From Vombatus ursinus (taxonomy: Eukaryota > Chordata > Mammalia > Diprotodontia > Vombatidae): a stretch of 64,000 nt of DNA. Shown here piece by piece: positions 22,030 to 33,085 of this stretch. How positions within the stretch are numbered: position 1 is the stretch's first letter; each line of letters begins with the position of its first letter. The notes under the pieces were generated by a model, which saw nothing but the letters and a program-made list of their open reading frames with translations, did no database searches and was not told where the DNA came from. Position numbers and translations under genes: made by a program. Location: contig NW_020954630.1 in the NCBI RefSeq assembly GCF_900497805.2, positions 2,331,573 through 2,395,572 of the forward strand, given 5' to 3'.

Positions 22030-22660
22030 CTAACCTCATCAATCAACCGAAATCGCAAAGTTTCCAATGACCTATTAATTGCCGAATCTGATAGCCTTTT
22101 CTCTGTCCTCATGTCCTGGACCTCTCCATAGCATCTGAATCCACTGATCAGTCTTTCCTCCTAGAAATCTCTGCCTTCTATAGGTTTTCATGATATTGCT
22201 TTCCCTTGGCTTTCCTCCTACCTGTCAGAGCACTCCTCAGTCTCCTTTTCTGGTTCATGATCCATATCATGGCTCCTAATTGTGAGTGTGCCCCCAGGAT
22301 CTGTTCTGGGCCCTCTTCTCTCTCTAAACTATTTCACTTGGTGACCTCATGGATTTAATTCTCATCCCTATGCAGACGACTCTCAGATCTGTACTCTTTC
22401 CTCATTTCTGCCTCTTGAAATCACTGATTTCCTTAAACACTTAGCTTCACCTTCCATATGAAGTCTTTCCTGACTTCCTAAGTGCCTTCCCCTGCTCTAA
22501 ATTATGTTATGTTTATTTTTAAATTATTCTGTATATCCTTAAATTTATGTATGTTATTATCCCCAATATTATGCATGTTCCTTGTCTTTGTGTATCCTGT
22601 ACCTACCACAGTATCAAACATTATAGTAGATGTTTAATAAATGCTTGATTGATATAGAGC
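22030..22660 (+). repeat. L2 LINE, internally deleted
   Basis: Carries reverse-transcriptase landmarks (tccaatgacctattaattgc, tttcatgatattgctttccc, atgcagacgactctcagatc, which gives Y/HADDSQ) and then jumps to the 3' region (gaagtctttcctgacttcc) and the tail (gtttaataaatgcttgattg). About half of the normal interval between YADD and the tail is missing. Confidence 0.83.
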
Positions 22661-22914
22661 TTTTCTCAGAACAACCCTATGAGCTAAGTCCTAAGTCCAA
22701 GGGATTTCCTTGCTTCACTTTATCCTACCCTGAAAGAAAAAAAAATAGCATTTAATACTCTGGAGTGGTAACAATAAGGAGCCCCTGGTGACATCAGTTG
22801 GCATCATTTTCACGTCTACAAAAGGACAACCCTGACAGCTGGGAAAAGAACTTCCCATGATCTTACATTGATAATTAGCGAGGGCTAATTAATGCTCCCT
22901 TCAGAGAAGTAAAG

Positions 22915-23075
22915 TCTAGTGATAATGTACTCTAGCAGAGAGGGCACTGAAATTGGGAGACCTCAGTATGAATCTCAGCTCTGTCAAAGACTAAAGGTGT
23001 GACTCTGAAGAAATCACTTTTTCTTTCCTTCGGGGTGCTTCAGTTTCATTACCTGTAAAATGGGGGTGGGAGGAG
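22915..23075 (+). repeat. MIR-type SINE, sense
   Basis: Contains gggagacctcagtatgaatc, aaggtgtgactctgaag, cattacctgtaaaatggggg. Confidence 0.55.
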
Positions 23076-23429
23076 GGAAGGCAGAAATTGGAATAGATGG
23101 TTTTGAAATTCTTCCAGTTGTACTATTTTGTTATTCTGTCTTTTGGGAAGCCAAGATGAAGGCAAATGAGTCCACTGGGACGTCACAGGTTCCCCAAATG
23201 ATATTTCTTAAACCGAGGAGAAACAAGATCTTGAAGAAAGACCAAATCCCCACCTTCCAGGGAGGCTATCATACTGAGGCTCTCAGAACTGCAGTAATCA
23301 CAGCAGGCAACATTACATTACCAATCTGCTCCTATCCAGGCAAATTTTCTCTCCCCTTTTCAAAGGAAGATGACCTTGGTCATCCCAGCTATTCTGACTC
23401 CATAATATCACTTCCCTGATTTCTCTTTC

Positions 23430-23556
23430 TTTCAGAGCAGGGCACAACCTGTGTTCCTTCCATCTTTCCATATCTTCAATCTTTCTCCCTCTCTCTTTCC
23501 CTCCTTTCCTTCCTTCTTCTTCCCTCCATTCCTTCCTTCCTTCCTTCCCTCCTGTG
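23430..23556. repeat. (TTCC)n/(CCCT)n pyrimidine tract
   Basis: Imperfect tetranucleotide repeat, most regular at about 23506-23552. Confidence 0.92.
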
Positions 23557-23760
23557 TCAGGCACCTTTTATGGGAAGGCTTTGCTGATTTCCCTAGCTGG
23601 TAGCATTCTCCCCTTCACCACATTTTCATTTATATACCTGTAGACTTCCTTGCTGTATCTCCCCACTGGAACGTAAGCTCTTTGAAGGCAGTTGTCCCAT
23701 CACCTACCACAGTGTCTTGCACATGAGAAACAAATTCTTCTGGAATTGAACTGAATTTCT
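23557..23760 (+). repeat. L2 LINE 3' end
   Basis: Contains ccactggaacgtaagctctt, tgaaggcagttgtccc, cacctaccacagtgtcttgc. Confidence 0.62.
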
Positions 23761-24189
23761 TCACTCTACTTCTCCTTCTAGTGGAGTTCTAGCTTACTTA
23801 GGTGCCCATTTCTTTCCCAGAGCAAGGGATACAGGCTGTTGTCCTTACATCTCTTTGCTCCATCAGGACTCATGGGTGTACTCTGTGAAAAGCCCCCAAA
23901 CATCTGTCAACAATGAAGTAGGCGGCAGAGTAGGGCAGGATGGGCTGGGATATTGGTACATGAATATAATGTCTGGGTATTTGTGAAGTCTAAGGGTGTG
24001 TACTGTTTGGGTGTCTGTATACAACACAAACCACAGACTTTGGCTAGGGGGAGAAAGAAGGTATGACAGGACTCAAAGAAAAAGTTTGATTCTCAGTACT
24101 TTAAGACCTGGTCTGTATGACCAAAATGGGTGGAAGGTTACGGAATGATCAAGTGAAATTTCAAGGGGCGAAGATGGGGGCAGTGTGGC
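23761..24189. other. Unassigned stretch
   Basis: No recognised repeat or gene. Confidence 0.4.
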
Positions 24190-24382
24190 CAGAGGTGTCC
24201 AATTCCCACTCTTCAAAACTCTCTTGGTATGGCACAAACCAGATTAAAAGGAATTATAACTGGGAAATGTTTAACAAAATAAATAAAAATATAATCAAAC
24301 ACAGATAATGTTAATTTGTGGTTTTCTAAGTCATTCTGTGGCCTCCCAGGATCCATTTCTATTTAAGTTTGATACACAGCTG
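24190..24382 (+). repeat. hAT-like non-autonomous element (same family as 2334)
   Basis: Starts cagaggtgtccaattccc and ends aagtttgatacacagctg, an inverted terminal match. The interior, ctgggaaatgtttaacaaaa, cagataatgttaatttgtgg, ttttctaagtcattctgtgg, is shared with 2334-2533. Confidence 0.52.
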
Positions 24383-24689
24383 TAGAAAACCAATTTAGCC
24401 AATCCACTAACTAATCTACATCAGAATGATGTGGACAGATTGCTGTCTATATTGTTCTACCCCTACCTGATAAGAGGGTTCTAGTTTCTAGTTTGATTCT
24501 ACTGAATAGACCTGGCCTGATCATAAACAATTCAGCAGAGGCTACTCAGAGAGCCTTCAAAAGTTAGAGGCTACTTACTCTCTCCTTTCAATCCCGTGAA
24601 AAGACAATATGGCATCAGGGTGTGAGAACACCAAGAAGATAACTTAGTTGCTGTGTAATCCTGGGCACTTCTCAACTTGCTTCCTCTAA
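24383..24689. other. Unassigned stretch
   Basis: No recognised repeat or gene. Confidence 0.4.
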
Positions 24690-24990
24690 CGTCTGCCTTT
24701 TAGACTCCTCTGTTCCATCCTACTGCTTCTACTTCTCAACTAGGGACTTTCGGTCCCGTTTCACAGACTGTCTTTGCTCTCTACCTTCACTCATGCTATT
24801 TCATACACCCTCCCTGTCCAAATGGCCTTTTGGAATGTCCTTGCTCCCCCTCATTTCTTATGCAAGGCCCAATGATGAGAATGATAGAGCAGAAAGCCTG
24901 TCCTCTGAAGCCCAACTTGAAAACTATGTCCAAAAAGCCTTCCTCAACTGCTCTAGGATACGTTTTTCTCCTCCCAGTATTAAACTCCAA
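24690..24990 (+). repeat. Possible diverged L2 3' region
   Basis: ctcatgctatttcatacacc, ccaaaaagccttcctcaact resembles the L2 region between reverse transcriptase and tail. Weak. Confidence 0.35.
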
Positions 24991-25029
24991 GAACACAACT
25001 TGTTCTAAATGAATCTTTTTGACACTTGC

Positions 25030-25275
25030 TGATATTGGCACAGTGGAAAGAATGCTGGGCCTAAGAATCAGGAAGACATGAGTTTCAATCAAAATTTTAC
25101 TACCTGTGTGACCATGGACAAGTCACTCAATCTCTCTGGTTCCTCTTGTGACAAATGAGGATAATAATACCTGTAGTGCCAACTTCCCAGTTTACTGTGA
25201 AGCATCAGTGAGATAATATGGGAAAAGTCTTTGCAAACCTTAACATACTATGTGAAGCGGTTATTATTATAATAT
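25030..25275 (+). repeat. MIR/MIR3 SINE, sense, near full length
   Basis: Runs ggcacagtggaaagaatgct, gtgtgaccatggacaagtc, aatgaggataataatacctg, gcatcagtgagataatatgg, ctttgcaaacc, ggttattatta. Confidence 0.78.
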
Positions 25276-25779
25276 GTACCACTTCATTAGGAACCATTTT
25301 GTGATAATTATTTCATATTTAAGTCTCATCTCCCCAATTTAACTGAAACTCCTTTAAATCAGGGGTCAAATCTACTACAGACCTTCCTCAAAGTGGCAAC
25401 AGTTTAAACTATTAAGGCTGAAAACTGCACTAAGACTTTTGGGACACCCTCTACTTCTGTATCCTCCATGTCATCCAGTCCAGTCTCAATTCAACACACT
25501 TATTAATCTCAATAGCTCCAACTGCCTCTTAAAACAAGGTCTTGAGTTTTCAAAGGCAATCTGAAGAGGAAGGTTGGTAAATCTCATTGCCTCTCTGCTG
25601 GCCCTCACTAGGGGCATTTTGGGCCAGAGGTTCTTTCTACGGTCTCCAAGGAACAGTACTATTCTCCATAGGGAACCACTGCTCTTTTTCAGGGGTCCCT
25701 GAACAGAGGGAATCCTTTAAAAAAGGGTCAGAACACCAGTCTCATATTAGATAAAAGCCATCCAATTAAAGTACCCTAC
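25276..25779. other. Unassigned stretch
   Basis: No confident element. The piece at 25345-25375 (actcctttaaatcaggggtc) may be an L2 tail trace. Confidence 0.35.
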
Positions 25780-25790
25780 CTGTTACTATG

Positions 25791-26035
25791 GGCACCTAGG
25801 TGGCAAGCAGTAGATAGAGCACCAGGCCTGAAGTCAGGAAGACCTGGGTTCAAATCCAGCTTCAGACACTAGCTATGTGACTTCGGGAGAGTCACTTAAT
25901 CCAGTTTCCCTCAGTTTCCTCATCTGTAAAATGAGTTGGAGAAGGAAATGGCAAATCACTCCAGTATCTCTGTCAAGAAATCCCCAAACAGGATCACAAC
26001 AAGTTGGACACAACTGAAAACAACTGAACAACAAT
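25791..26035 (+). mobile_element. MAR1-like CORE-SINE, sense, full length
   Basis: Runs ggcacctaggtggcaagcag, ggttcaaatccagcttcag, gttggagaaggaaatggc, caagttggacacaactg, aacaacaat. Flanks share ctgttact(a/g)tg at 25780-25790 and 26036-26046. Confidence 0.95.
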
Positions 26036-26046
26036 CTGTTACTGTG

Positions 26047-26454
26047 CAAACTGGTCAGAGAATGCATAATCACAGGGAAAGCCCTGGGCTTGGTGGGGAA
26101 TCCATTTGGCAATTTATACAATGTTACTGTTTCCTCTACAGTAGAAACTCCAGGTAAAATGAATTTCTTACCAGATTGGCAGAGACCATTCTGATGACTT
26201 TTGCACACGTAAAAAGGGCAGGAGGGGAAACTGACTCTGTGCCATTTGGTTTTCCTAGGTATGACATTATGTGCTATATAGCAAGGCACTCCTGGATCCT
26301 TAGCATTCATACTGCAACATACTGACTAACAATGCTCAGAAAGTGGAAAAATAGGAGATTTGTCATTTCAACTTTCAATCAACTAAGGGTAGAACAGAAA
26401 ATTCATTTTGTTTCAACCCTTGCTGAAAATCTTTCTATGTTCCACTACACTTTC
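26047..26454. other. Unassigned stretch
   Basis: No recognised repeat or gene. Confidence 0.4.
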
Positions 26455-26685
26455 CTCACTTATAAATAAAGTCTAGGGGAGAGTGAACTAGAACACTCTC
26501 ACATAATTTAGGACTTGATTTAATGCCATATGGTATTGTTTTTCAATTGTTTCATTTGTCTTTCTTGTTTTTTCCAACTAGAGTATAAGTTTCTTGAGGG
26601 CAGGACCCATGTTTCCTACTCTTCTTAAAGAAACTGTTGCAGAACTGGATACCTACTAAGCTCTCAATAAACATTTAGGATAATA
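26455..26685 (+). repeat. L2 LINE 3' end
   Basis: Contains agagtataagtttcttgagg, gcaggacccatgtttc, taagctctcaataaacattt. Confidence 0.6.
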
Positions 26686-26694
26686 AATTTAGTG

Positions 26695-26905
26695 CTGGAA
26701 GGAACCTTATAGGTGACTGAACCACAGGATCAGAACTTAGAGACCATTAAGTCCAACCTCCTCATTTTACAGATGAGGAAACTGAGGCTGTGAGAGGTGA
26801 AGTCACTTGCCCAGGGTCACAGAGCTGGTGGTATCTGAAGCAGGATTTGAATTTAGTTTTTGGCTTTAAGCCCAGCACTCTATCTAATATAGCACCAAGC
26901 TGCTT
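26695..26905 (-). repeat. MIR-type CORE-SINE with CR1-like tail, antisense
   Basis: Contains ttagtgctggaaggaacctt, accattaagtccaacctcc, cagatgaggaaactgaggct, gtcacttgcccagggtcaca. The tail unit appears twice (26697-26720 and 26730-26760), suggesting a small internal duplication. Confidence 0.75.
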
Positions 26906-27047
26906 TCTATTTTCCCACATTTACAGAGAAGAAATTCATTGTTTATTTGATAATTGAACTTTTCTTAACTGACAGAGAATCTTGCAGGGTCTAAGGACTG
27001 TTATTCCAAACATGATCTCCCATTTTTTTAATTTAAATTTTTTAAAA

Positions 27048-27821
27048 AAAATTATTTTGATTTATCAACAATCACTTCCATAAGCTTTTGAGTTTTAAAT
27101 TTTAATCCCCCTCTCTCCCCACCTCCCTCCCCAAGATGGCATGCAATCTGATATAGGCTATACATATACATTCCTATTGAACATATCTCCACATTAGTGA
27201 TGTTGTAAGGAAGAATTAGAACCAATAGGAGGAACCACAAGAAACAGAAAACAAAACACAACAGAAGAAAAAAAAATAGCAAATAGTATGCTTTGATCTG
27301 CATTCCAACTCCATAGTTCTTTCTTTGGATGTGGATAGCATTTTCCATCATGAGGCCTTTGGAGATGTCTTAGATCTTTGCATTGCTGAGAAGGGCTAAG
27401 TCCATCAATATTAGTCATTGCACAACGTGGCTATTATTGTGTACAACGTTCTCCTGGTTCTGCTCACTTCACTCAGCATCAGACCATACAAGTCTTTCCA
27501 GATTTTTCTGGTCAGCCTGTTCATCATTTCTTATGGCACAATAGTATTTCATTACATTCATATACCACAACTTGTTCAGCCACTCCCCAACTGATGGGCA
27601 TCCTCTCAATTTCCAATTCTTTGCCACCACAAAAAGAGCTGCTATAAATATTTTTGTACATGTGGGTCCTTTTCCCATTTGTGTGATCTCTTTGGGATAT
27701 AGCCCTAGAAGTGCTATTGCTGGGTCAAAGGGTATGCACATTTTTATAGCCCTTTGGGCATAGTTCCAAATTGCTCTCCAAAATGGTTGGATCATTTCAC
27801 TACTCCATCAACAATGCATTA
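27048..27821 (-). mobile_element. L1 LINE 3' end with ORF2 C-terminus
   Basis: On the minus strand an open frame (27795 to 27469, 108 codons) encodes the typical L1 ORF2 C-terminus: IPFDPAIALLGLYPKEI, TKIFIAALFVVAKNWKLRG, VGEWLNKLWYMNVMKYYCA, IRNDEQ. Human L1 has the parallel FIAALFTIAKTWNQPKCPT...EYYAAIKNDEF. A 3' UTR follows down to about 27048. The copy is 5'-truncated; the flanks share an imperfect AT-rich duplication (tttaatttaaa... at 27027 and 27822). Confidence 0.95.
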
Positions 27822-27841
27822 TTTAATTTAAAATTTTAAAA

Positions 27842-28164
27842 CAATTTGAACTTAAACACACAAAACAATATTTCCTTATTTGCATCGGAATGCAAAAAAG
27901 AATGTTGTACATAAAACCATGAATCTCTATTCTATCCTTTTTTTCTTTAAGTGTATAAATTCCACACATTGATTTCAAAACACAAACTCTGATTATTTAG
28001 GACTTGGTGCAGATGTTGTAGGAGGATGGACTGAATTTGTAGTGAGCCAAGGCATCCCCATGTGGTTTGTTACTAATTACTATTATTAACTTACTTCCTT
28101 GTGATTTGCCTATTTTGTCCGAGAGTAGAAGGTTGAAAAAAATTCTGGCTAATTAAAGGTTCGG
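27842..28164. other. Unassigned stretch
   Basis: AT-rich with no recognised element. Confidence 0.4.
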
Positions 28165-28320
28165 TTAGCAGTATAGTACAGTGGAAAAAGTGCTGCATTT
28201 GGAGTTAGAAGACTTGGCTTTGAATCCTGAGCTCTGCCACTGAGGCATCTCACTTCAACTTCACGGGCTTCAGGCTAGGTGACTTCCAAGATTCCTTTAC
28301 AGTTCTAAATCTATTCTCCT
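28165..28320 (+). repeat. MIR-type CORE-SINE with CR1-like tail, sense
   Basis: Contains gtatagtacagtggaaaaag, ttggctttgaatcctgagc, gcaactt-type core remnants and gacttccaagattcctttac, agttctaaatctattctcc. Confidence 0.6.
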
Positions 28321-28324
28321 AACA

Positions 28325-29039
28325 CTCTAAGTCTCATCTAAGAATGAGGACCTGAGGGAAAGGGCACAAGGTAGACTATTTCTAACTGGGCGAAGCAGGA
28401 AATAGGACCTAGATATAAGGTACTACCTAGAGAGGATGTTCTGAGTAACTAGCGTGACAAGCAGAGGGAAATTGAAAGGAAAGATACAAGGGTACTAAAG
28501 ATTGACTTCTCTCTCCTGCCATATCCATATCACTACTTGGATTAAAAAGCACAGGCAATTTTAAGTGGGGCGGGGCAGAGGGAGGCACGCACCTTAGTGA
28601 AAGGTTCTTGTTGAAAAGATTTTTTTTTAAGGAAGGAAATAACCATTTATTTATTTTGAAAAGTCTTCTAATAAAAAAAAGAATACCACTTCTATGACAG
28701 GCAGTTAAAAAACTGAGTGACCAGATGTACTAAGGTGAAAAAGGAAGCATTATAACAGTGATCAAGCAGCTATGGCCAGCAGCACCACTCTGATGTAGCT
28801 CCACCAGAGAGCAGGGAGAACCAAGATTGAAAGACAGTCAAAGATCGGGAATCAACAGGTCTGGATCCGAGCCCCTAGGCTAATCTCTGGCAGCAGCAGT
28901 GGTCAAAGAAGAATACCTTTCCCCTTTTTCTTGACAGAAATTTAAAAAAAAATTAATGACATTTTACATTTATATCTACCTAGAAAAATTCAAATGGATA
29001 TCAGAGGAAACAGATTAGGTAGCCAGGAGACTAACCATC
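28325..29039. other. Unassigned stretch
   Basis: No recognised repeat or gene. Low-complexity A/T runs at 28620-28680. Confidence 0.4.
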
Positions 29040-29135
29040 AAATAATTCAGCAAAAATTGTTGAGTGCCTACTAAGTGCAAAATACTGTGCAGTAAGCACT
29101 GTCAGAAATACAAAGAAACAATAATACAAAGAAGT
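29040..29135 (-). repeat. L2 LINE tail, antisense
   Basis: caaaaattgttgagtgccta, ctaagtgcaaaatactgtgc is the reverse of the L2 'gcacagt...tagtaggtgctcaataaat' end. Confidence 0.5.
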
Positions 29136-30065
29136 TTCTAAGGATAGAAGACCACCCTCTGGTCTTGATTATTTTCTAATTTACTCTACCTTAGTAACAT
29201 TATCCTTGGTTAATCTTTCTTTTAAGTGCATAGCACTTTTGTCACAGACTACTTCAGTTCTCTGTTGACATGAACAGAATCTTGGTTTACCCTCACCTAG
29301 ATAACACCAAGAGAAAGGGGTTACAAATCAAAATCATGACCTGCCTACCTACCTACTACCCTAAAGGAAGGTGTAGACCAGCAAGTTCAGGTAGGTCTGC
29401 TTTGGGCTCATGTTTTGGATCTGTATCGAAAGTGATCTGGTTCATTCCAGCCATGTAAGGGGGTACAAGAGAGAAACTGGGCAGGAGGGGGAAGGGGAAG
29501 TCTGATTGTTTCTAATGAGAAGGATCATTCAAAGGTGATTTTAATCACATTGTTTGAAGTACTGGCAATTCCCAGGATAGAATACCTCTACATTCGAATA
29601 TAAGAAGCTTCCAAAACCAATCATGTGGAGGTTACGTTATTTAAGGTTTTCCATACCACTTTTTCCTCCATTAGCCTGGTGACCGTATATACTACAGATT
29701 CAAAGACGTCATGTTGTTTGCCTTTTTTTTTTTCCCCACTACCTAGGATTAAGGTACGAGAGAGAAAGTGGGGGAGGGGTAATTTATACCATTCCCGATG
29801 CGGCCAAAACAAAGGATGAAGAATGCTGAATAGATGAATGTGATGGGCCAAAGACAGATGTTCTCATCCAACTGGAGGCAGTTCTAAGGGAAAAGTAAGG
29901 CCAAAGACCAAAATCTTCAAAATCTTCTACAAAGATCAAATTTAACCATGGGGGCACGTTGGAAAGTTACTGAGAGTATAGCCCTGAGAGAACAGAGGGC
30001 TTGGGAAATAGCCACCTTTTTACCATGAAAAACACTTTCCAGAGGGAAAAAAAAAGAAAGAAGGG
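29136..30065. other. Unassigned stretch
   Basis: No recognised repeat or gene in 930 bp. Short overlapping frames on both strands at 29621-29851 are chance-level. Confidence 0.4.
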
Positions 30066-30240
30066 GACTTGGATGAGATGTAATCATAGACTGAAACCTC
30101 AGAGACTATCTAGTACAACCCCCTCCTCATGTTATAGATGAGGAATCAGACCCACCCAGAGAAATTCAATGATATGCCCAATATCAGCAGGATGACTAAA
30201 TTATCAGAGGGAGGGCGGGCATTCAGATTCAGTTCTCAGT
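30066..30240 (-). repeat. MIR-type CORE-SINE with CR1-like tail, antisense, degraded
   Basis: Contains aatcatagactgaaacctca, gtacaaccccctcctcat, atagatgaggaatcagacc: the reversed tail and core. Confidence 0.55.
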
Positions 30241-30265
30241 CGTGGCTCCTGCTGACTGTCTCAGA

Positions 30266-30330
30266 TGCTGCTGCTGCTGTTGTCCATCCTCCATTTTTGA
30301 AGAGGACCGATGACATCATGGGTGATGCTA
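30266..30330 (-). repeat. 3' end of the RTE-tailed marsupial repeat
   Basis: Reverse-complemented, this reads ggtcctcttcaaaaatgg then aggatggacaacagcagcag, the same end as 20495-20545 and 61010-61055. The plus-strand text contains gaggaccgatgacatcatgg, ggtgatg. Confidence 0.6.
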
Positions 30331-30724
30331 AAATCCTACCAAAAGCTCTGGAGCTCCAGTTCTAGACTTTAACTCTTTCAGAGGTAGCCAAATCTGCACA
30401 AGCAAGTTACGGAGCCTTTGACTCCCCTGAGGACATCAGAGAAGGATTCCAGGAGTCTTGATTTTTGAGTATGTGTTCTTTCAACACATGGTAAGGATGT
30501 AAATATAACTTTTACATGGGGGTCTTTGTAAGCAAAGAAATAACCCAATTTTAAACTTCCTGACAAACAGGCTTCCAATTCTTGGTCTTCCCTAACAGGG
30601 CAACTATTCATCAGAGTTCATGGAATGGTAAAGACTAAAAATGGTCTCACCAAGTTTCCCATATCTTGTACCTTTCAAGCAAAAAGCAAGTTTAAATTTG
30701 CTTCTATAGGGGAAACACATGTTC

Positions 30725-30845
30725 ATTCACTCAACAAAGATGTATTAACTACCTACTATGTATGGAGCACTGTGCTAGGGTCTAGTAAGATATGACGGTT
30801 AGAAAAGAAATACTCCCCGCACTCATGGAGTTTCCAATCTAGTGT
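30725..30845 (-). repeat. L2 LINE tail, antisense
   Basis: tcactcaacaaagatgtatt, actacctactatgtatgg, agcactgtgctaggg, actcatggagtttccaatc is the reverse complement of the L2 3' end. Confidence 0.68.
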
Positions 30846-30897
30846 TCAACTTTTTCTATGAAGCTTCATATAATAGATCTACATATAGATCTCATAT

Positions 30898-30973
30898 AAT
30901 AACTCTATACAATATAATAGTATATAATTATAATGTAGTATAATTAGATATTGTACAATAACTCTATACAATA
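30898..30973. repeat. AT-rich patch with a 17-bp direct repeat
   Basis: aataactctatacaata occurs at 30898-30914 and 30957-30973 inside TA-rich sequence. Confidence 0.75.
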
Positions 30974-31029
30974 CTGACTACTCTCTCGATTGCCCATAAC
31001 ATATAATAATAAGTAATAATTCACATTTC

Positions 31030-31215
31030 TAGATCTCAAGCTGGAAAGGACCTTAGTGACCATGGAGTTTACCCCATTCCTTTACAGACAAGGAAACTGA
31101 AGTGTGTGGAAGTGAAGTGATTGGCCCAAAGTCATAGAGATAGTACATTAGAAAGGTGATCTGAACCCAAGTCTTCTGACTCCAGATACAGTGCTCTTTT
31201 CACTATCCCAGGACT
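31030..31215 (-). repeat. MIR-type CORE-SINE with CR1-like tail, antisense
   Basis: Contains atctcaagctggaaaggacc, ttacagacaaggaaactgaa, gtgattggcccaaagtc, ttctgactccag. Confidence 0.72.
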
Positions 31216-31479
31216 TTAAGGTTTACAAAGGGTTTTCCTCACAACAAATCTACCACACGGTACGGAGGAGGGAGAAGAGTGAGGTGACCTTTGAAAGGTG
31301 GGAACTTTTAAATAGTGGACTGAAGCCCTTGTAGCCTTGCACTGGGAAGCCAGCCCCCTGATATTCTTTGCAACTCTAGAGACAGCCAAGAGTGGATCTC
31401 CCCAAGTTCCACCATTTCTCTCTCAAACTGTCTCTATAACCAATTGAAATAAGTCCCTCAAGGAGATAGGGAGCATGGC

Positions 31480-31882
31480 ATACTGTACACAGTAACAGCA
31501 ACATTGTGCAATGATCAGGTAGGATAGACTTAACTCTTCTCAGCAATACAATGATCCAAGACAATTCCAAAAGACTCATGATGGAAAACGCTATCCACAT
31601 CCAGAGAAAAAACCGATGGAGTCTGAATGCAGACCGAAGCATGCTATTTTCACTTTTTTTCATAGTTTTTTTCCTCTCTTGTTCTCTTTCTTCTTTTACA
31701 ACATGACTAATATGGAAATATGTTTTACATGATTGCACATATATAACCTCTATCAAATTGTTTACCATCTTAGGGAGGAGGAAGAAAAGTTGGAACTCAA
31801 ATTTTTACTAAAAAAATGAATGTTAAAAATTGTCTTTACATGTAATTGGAAAAAAATAAAATACTATTTAAAAGAAAAAAAA
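31480..31882 (+). mobile_element. L1 LINE 3' UTR, 5'-truncated
   Basis: Matches the reverse complement of the L1 at 27048-27480: gtacacagtaacagcaac, actcttctcagcaatac, gactcatgatggaaaacgc, tatccacatccagagaaa, cttttacaacatgactaat. It ends with ttgtctttacatgtaattgg, aataaaatactattt and an A-rich tail. Confidence 0.85.
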
Positions 31883-32099
31883 AACAAACTCTGCCACCCT
31901 GAGGCCAAGCTGTCTTAATTGGTAAGTGGGCATAAACTCACACTCACATCCCATACAAGTATCCATCCTAGACATCTTTTTTCCATGTGACCTGCTACTG
32001 AGAACGTGCTCAAATCAAATGGATACCCCAAACGCTTCTGGAAGTGACATGCTAATCAAATCCCCTAAGAATCCACTCACCATTTCCCAGCTACTCCTC

Positions 32100-32225
32100 C
32101 TCCATATGGATTGTCTTTCCCTATTAGAATGTAAGCTCCTTGAGGGCAAGGAATACACTTTTTTATTTGTATTTCTAAAGCTTAGCACATGGTAAACATT
32201 AAATAAATATGTTACATTCTTTCAT
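32100..32225 (+). repeat. L2 LINE tail
   Basis: Contains cctattagaatgtaagctcc, ttgagggcaaggaatac, agcttagcacatggtaaac, attaaataaatatg. Confidence 0.65.
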
Positions 32226-32929
32226 TCAATTTCCTCAGATACTGATAGAAAATAAAATCAAAACTACCTCTAAACCAAGGGGCTATAAATTTATATATTG
32301 TTAGTTGATCAGATTTTAAGCCTTGGTCTGCTTTGGTATCTGGTTTACTCCTGTCTTCCTCCTCCCCTCCTCCTCGCCCCCCAGTACTTCAGGATTCATT
32401 CCTTCTCAATTTGGTTACCAAATGAGATCCTAAAACATGGAATATTTTTCCCACTTCACACACATATACCTTTTAAAAAAAAAACAAAACAACAGCTAAA
32501 ACATATCAAATCCAGGTTATTCATTAAAACTCCACCCCACCCCCCAAAGCTGGTGTTTTCTTCTAAAAGAATGTCAAATAAAAAAAAAAAGATTAGAAAT
32601 CTGTATCCACCAAGTACTGACAGATTCTTCCTGGATTATGTGGGCAAAGGGAATGAAATCACTTCAGAAACAAGTCATTTTAGACACTGTTCATCTTGAC
32701 TGCACTGAGTGTACCCTGATCGTCACAGACAGAAAGATACTCCACCGAACTGTTCATCTAAGGACTCCCTAATTAAAAACCTCTAAGATAAAGATTGCTA
32801 GGAGTAATAGGGTAAGTAGAGGTTATTTAGTAGACTTATGCACATGCATGAACCTCAATGTTTATTTCCAGTTGCCTACCACACAGCATCCAGGACTGGG
32901 GAATGGAATGGTTTCCTACCGAAAAGGCC

Positions 32930-33085
32930 ATGGGGTTCCGACTGGCGCCTCTCTGTACTTCGGTTCTGGTCCTTGCGTTTCTTGCTCCCCCTGAGGCTGC
33001 CAAAACGCTTCATGAGCTGCCCTGGGCACCAGAGCACGGGCAGCCTGAGATCATATCCAGTGCTGGAAAAAATGGCAAGAGCCTG
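32930..33085 (-). other. Candidate coding exon, unknown gene
   Basis: Read on the minus strand, several AG acceptors (after ccattttttccag, gatatgatctcag or gtgcccag) are followed by an open frame containing MKRFGSLRGSKKRKDQNR, then STERRQSEPHGLF, ending at a possible donor (TTCG followed by GTAGGA, phase 1). About three quarters of third codon positions are G or C in an otherwise AT-leaning region. The basic, Ser-rich peptide is not one I recognise. An opposite-strand frame starting at 32930 (MGFRLAPLCTSVLVLAFLAP, signal-peptide-like) competes; at most one is real. Confidence 0.2.

Noticed and set aside
27469-27795. 108-codon minus-strand frame as a gene
   Set aside because: Its sequence is the C-terminus of L1 ORF2 in a 5'-truncated L1 copy.
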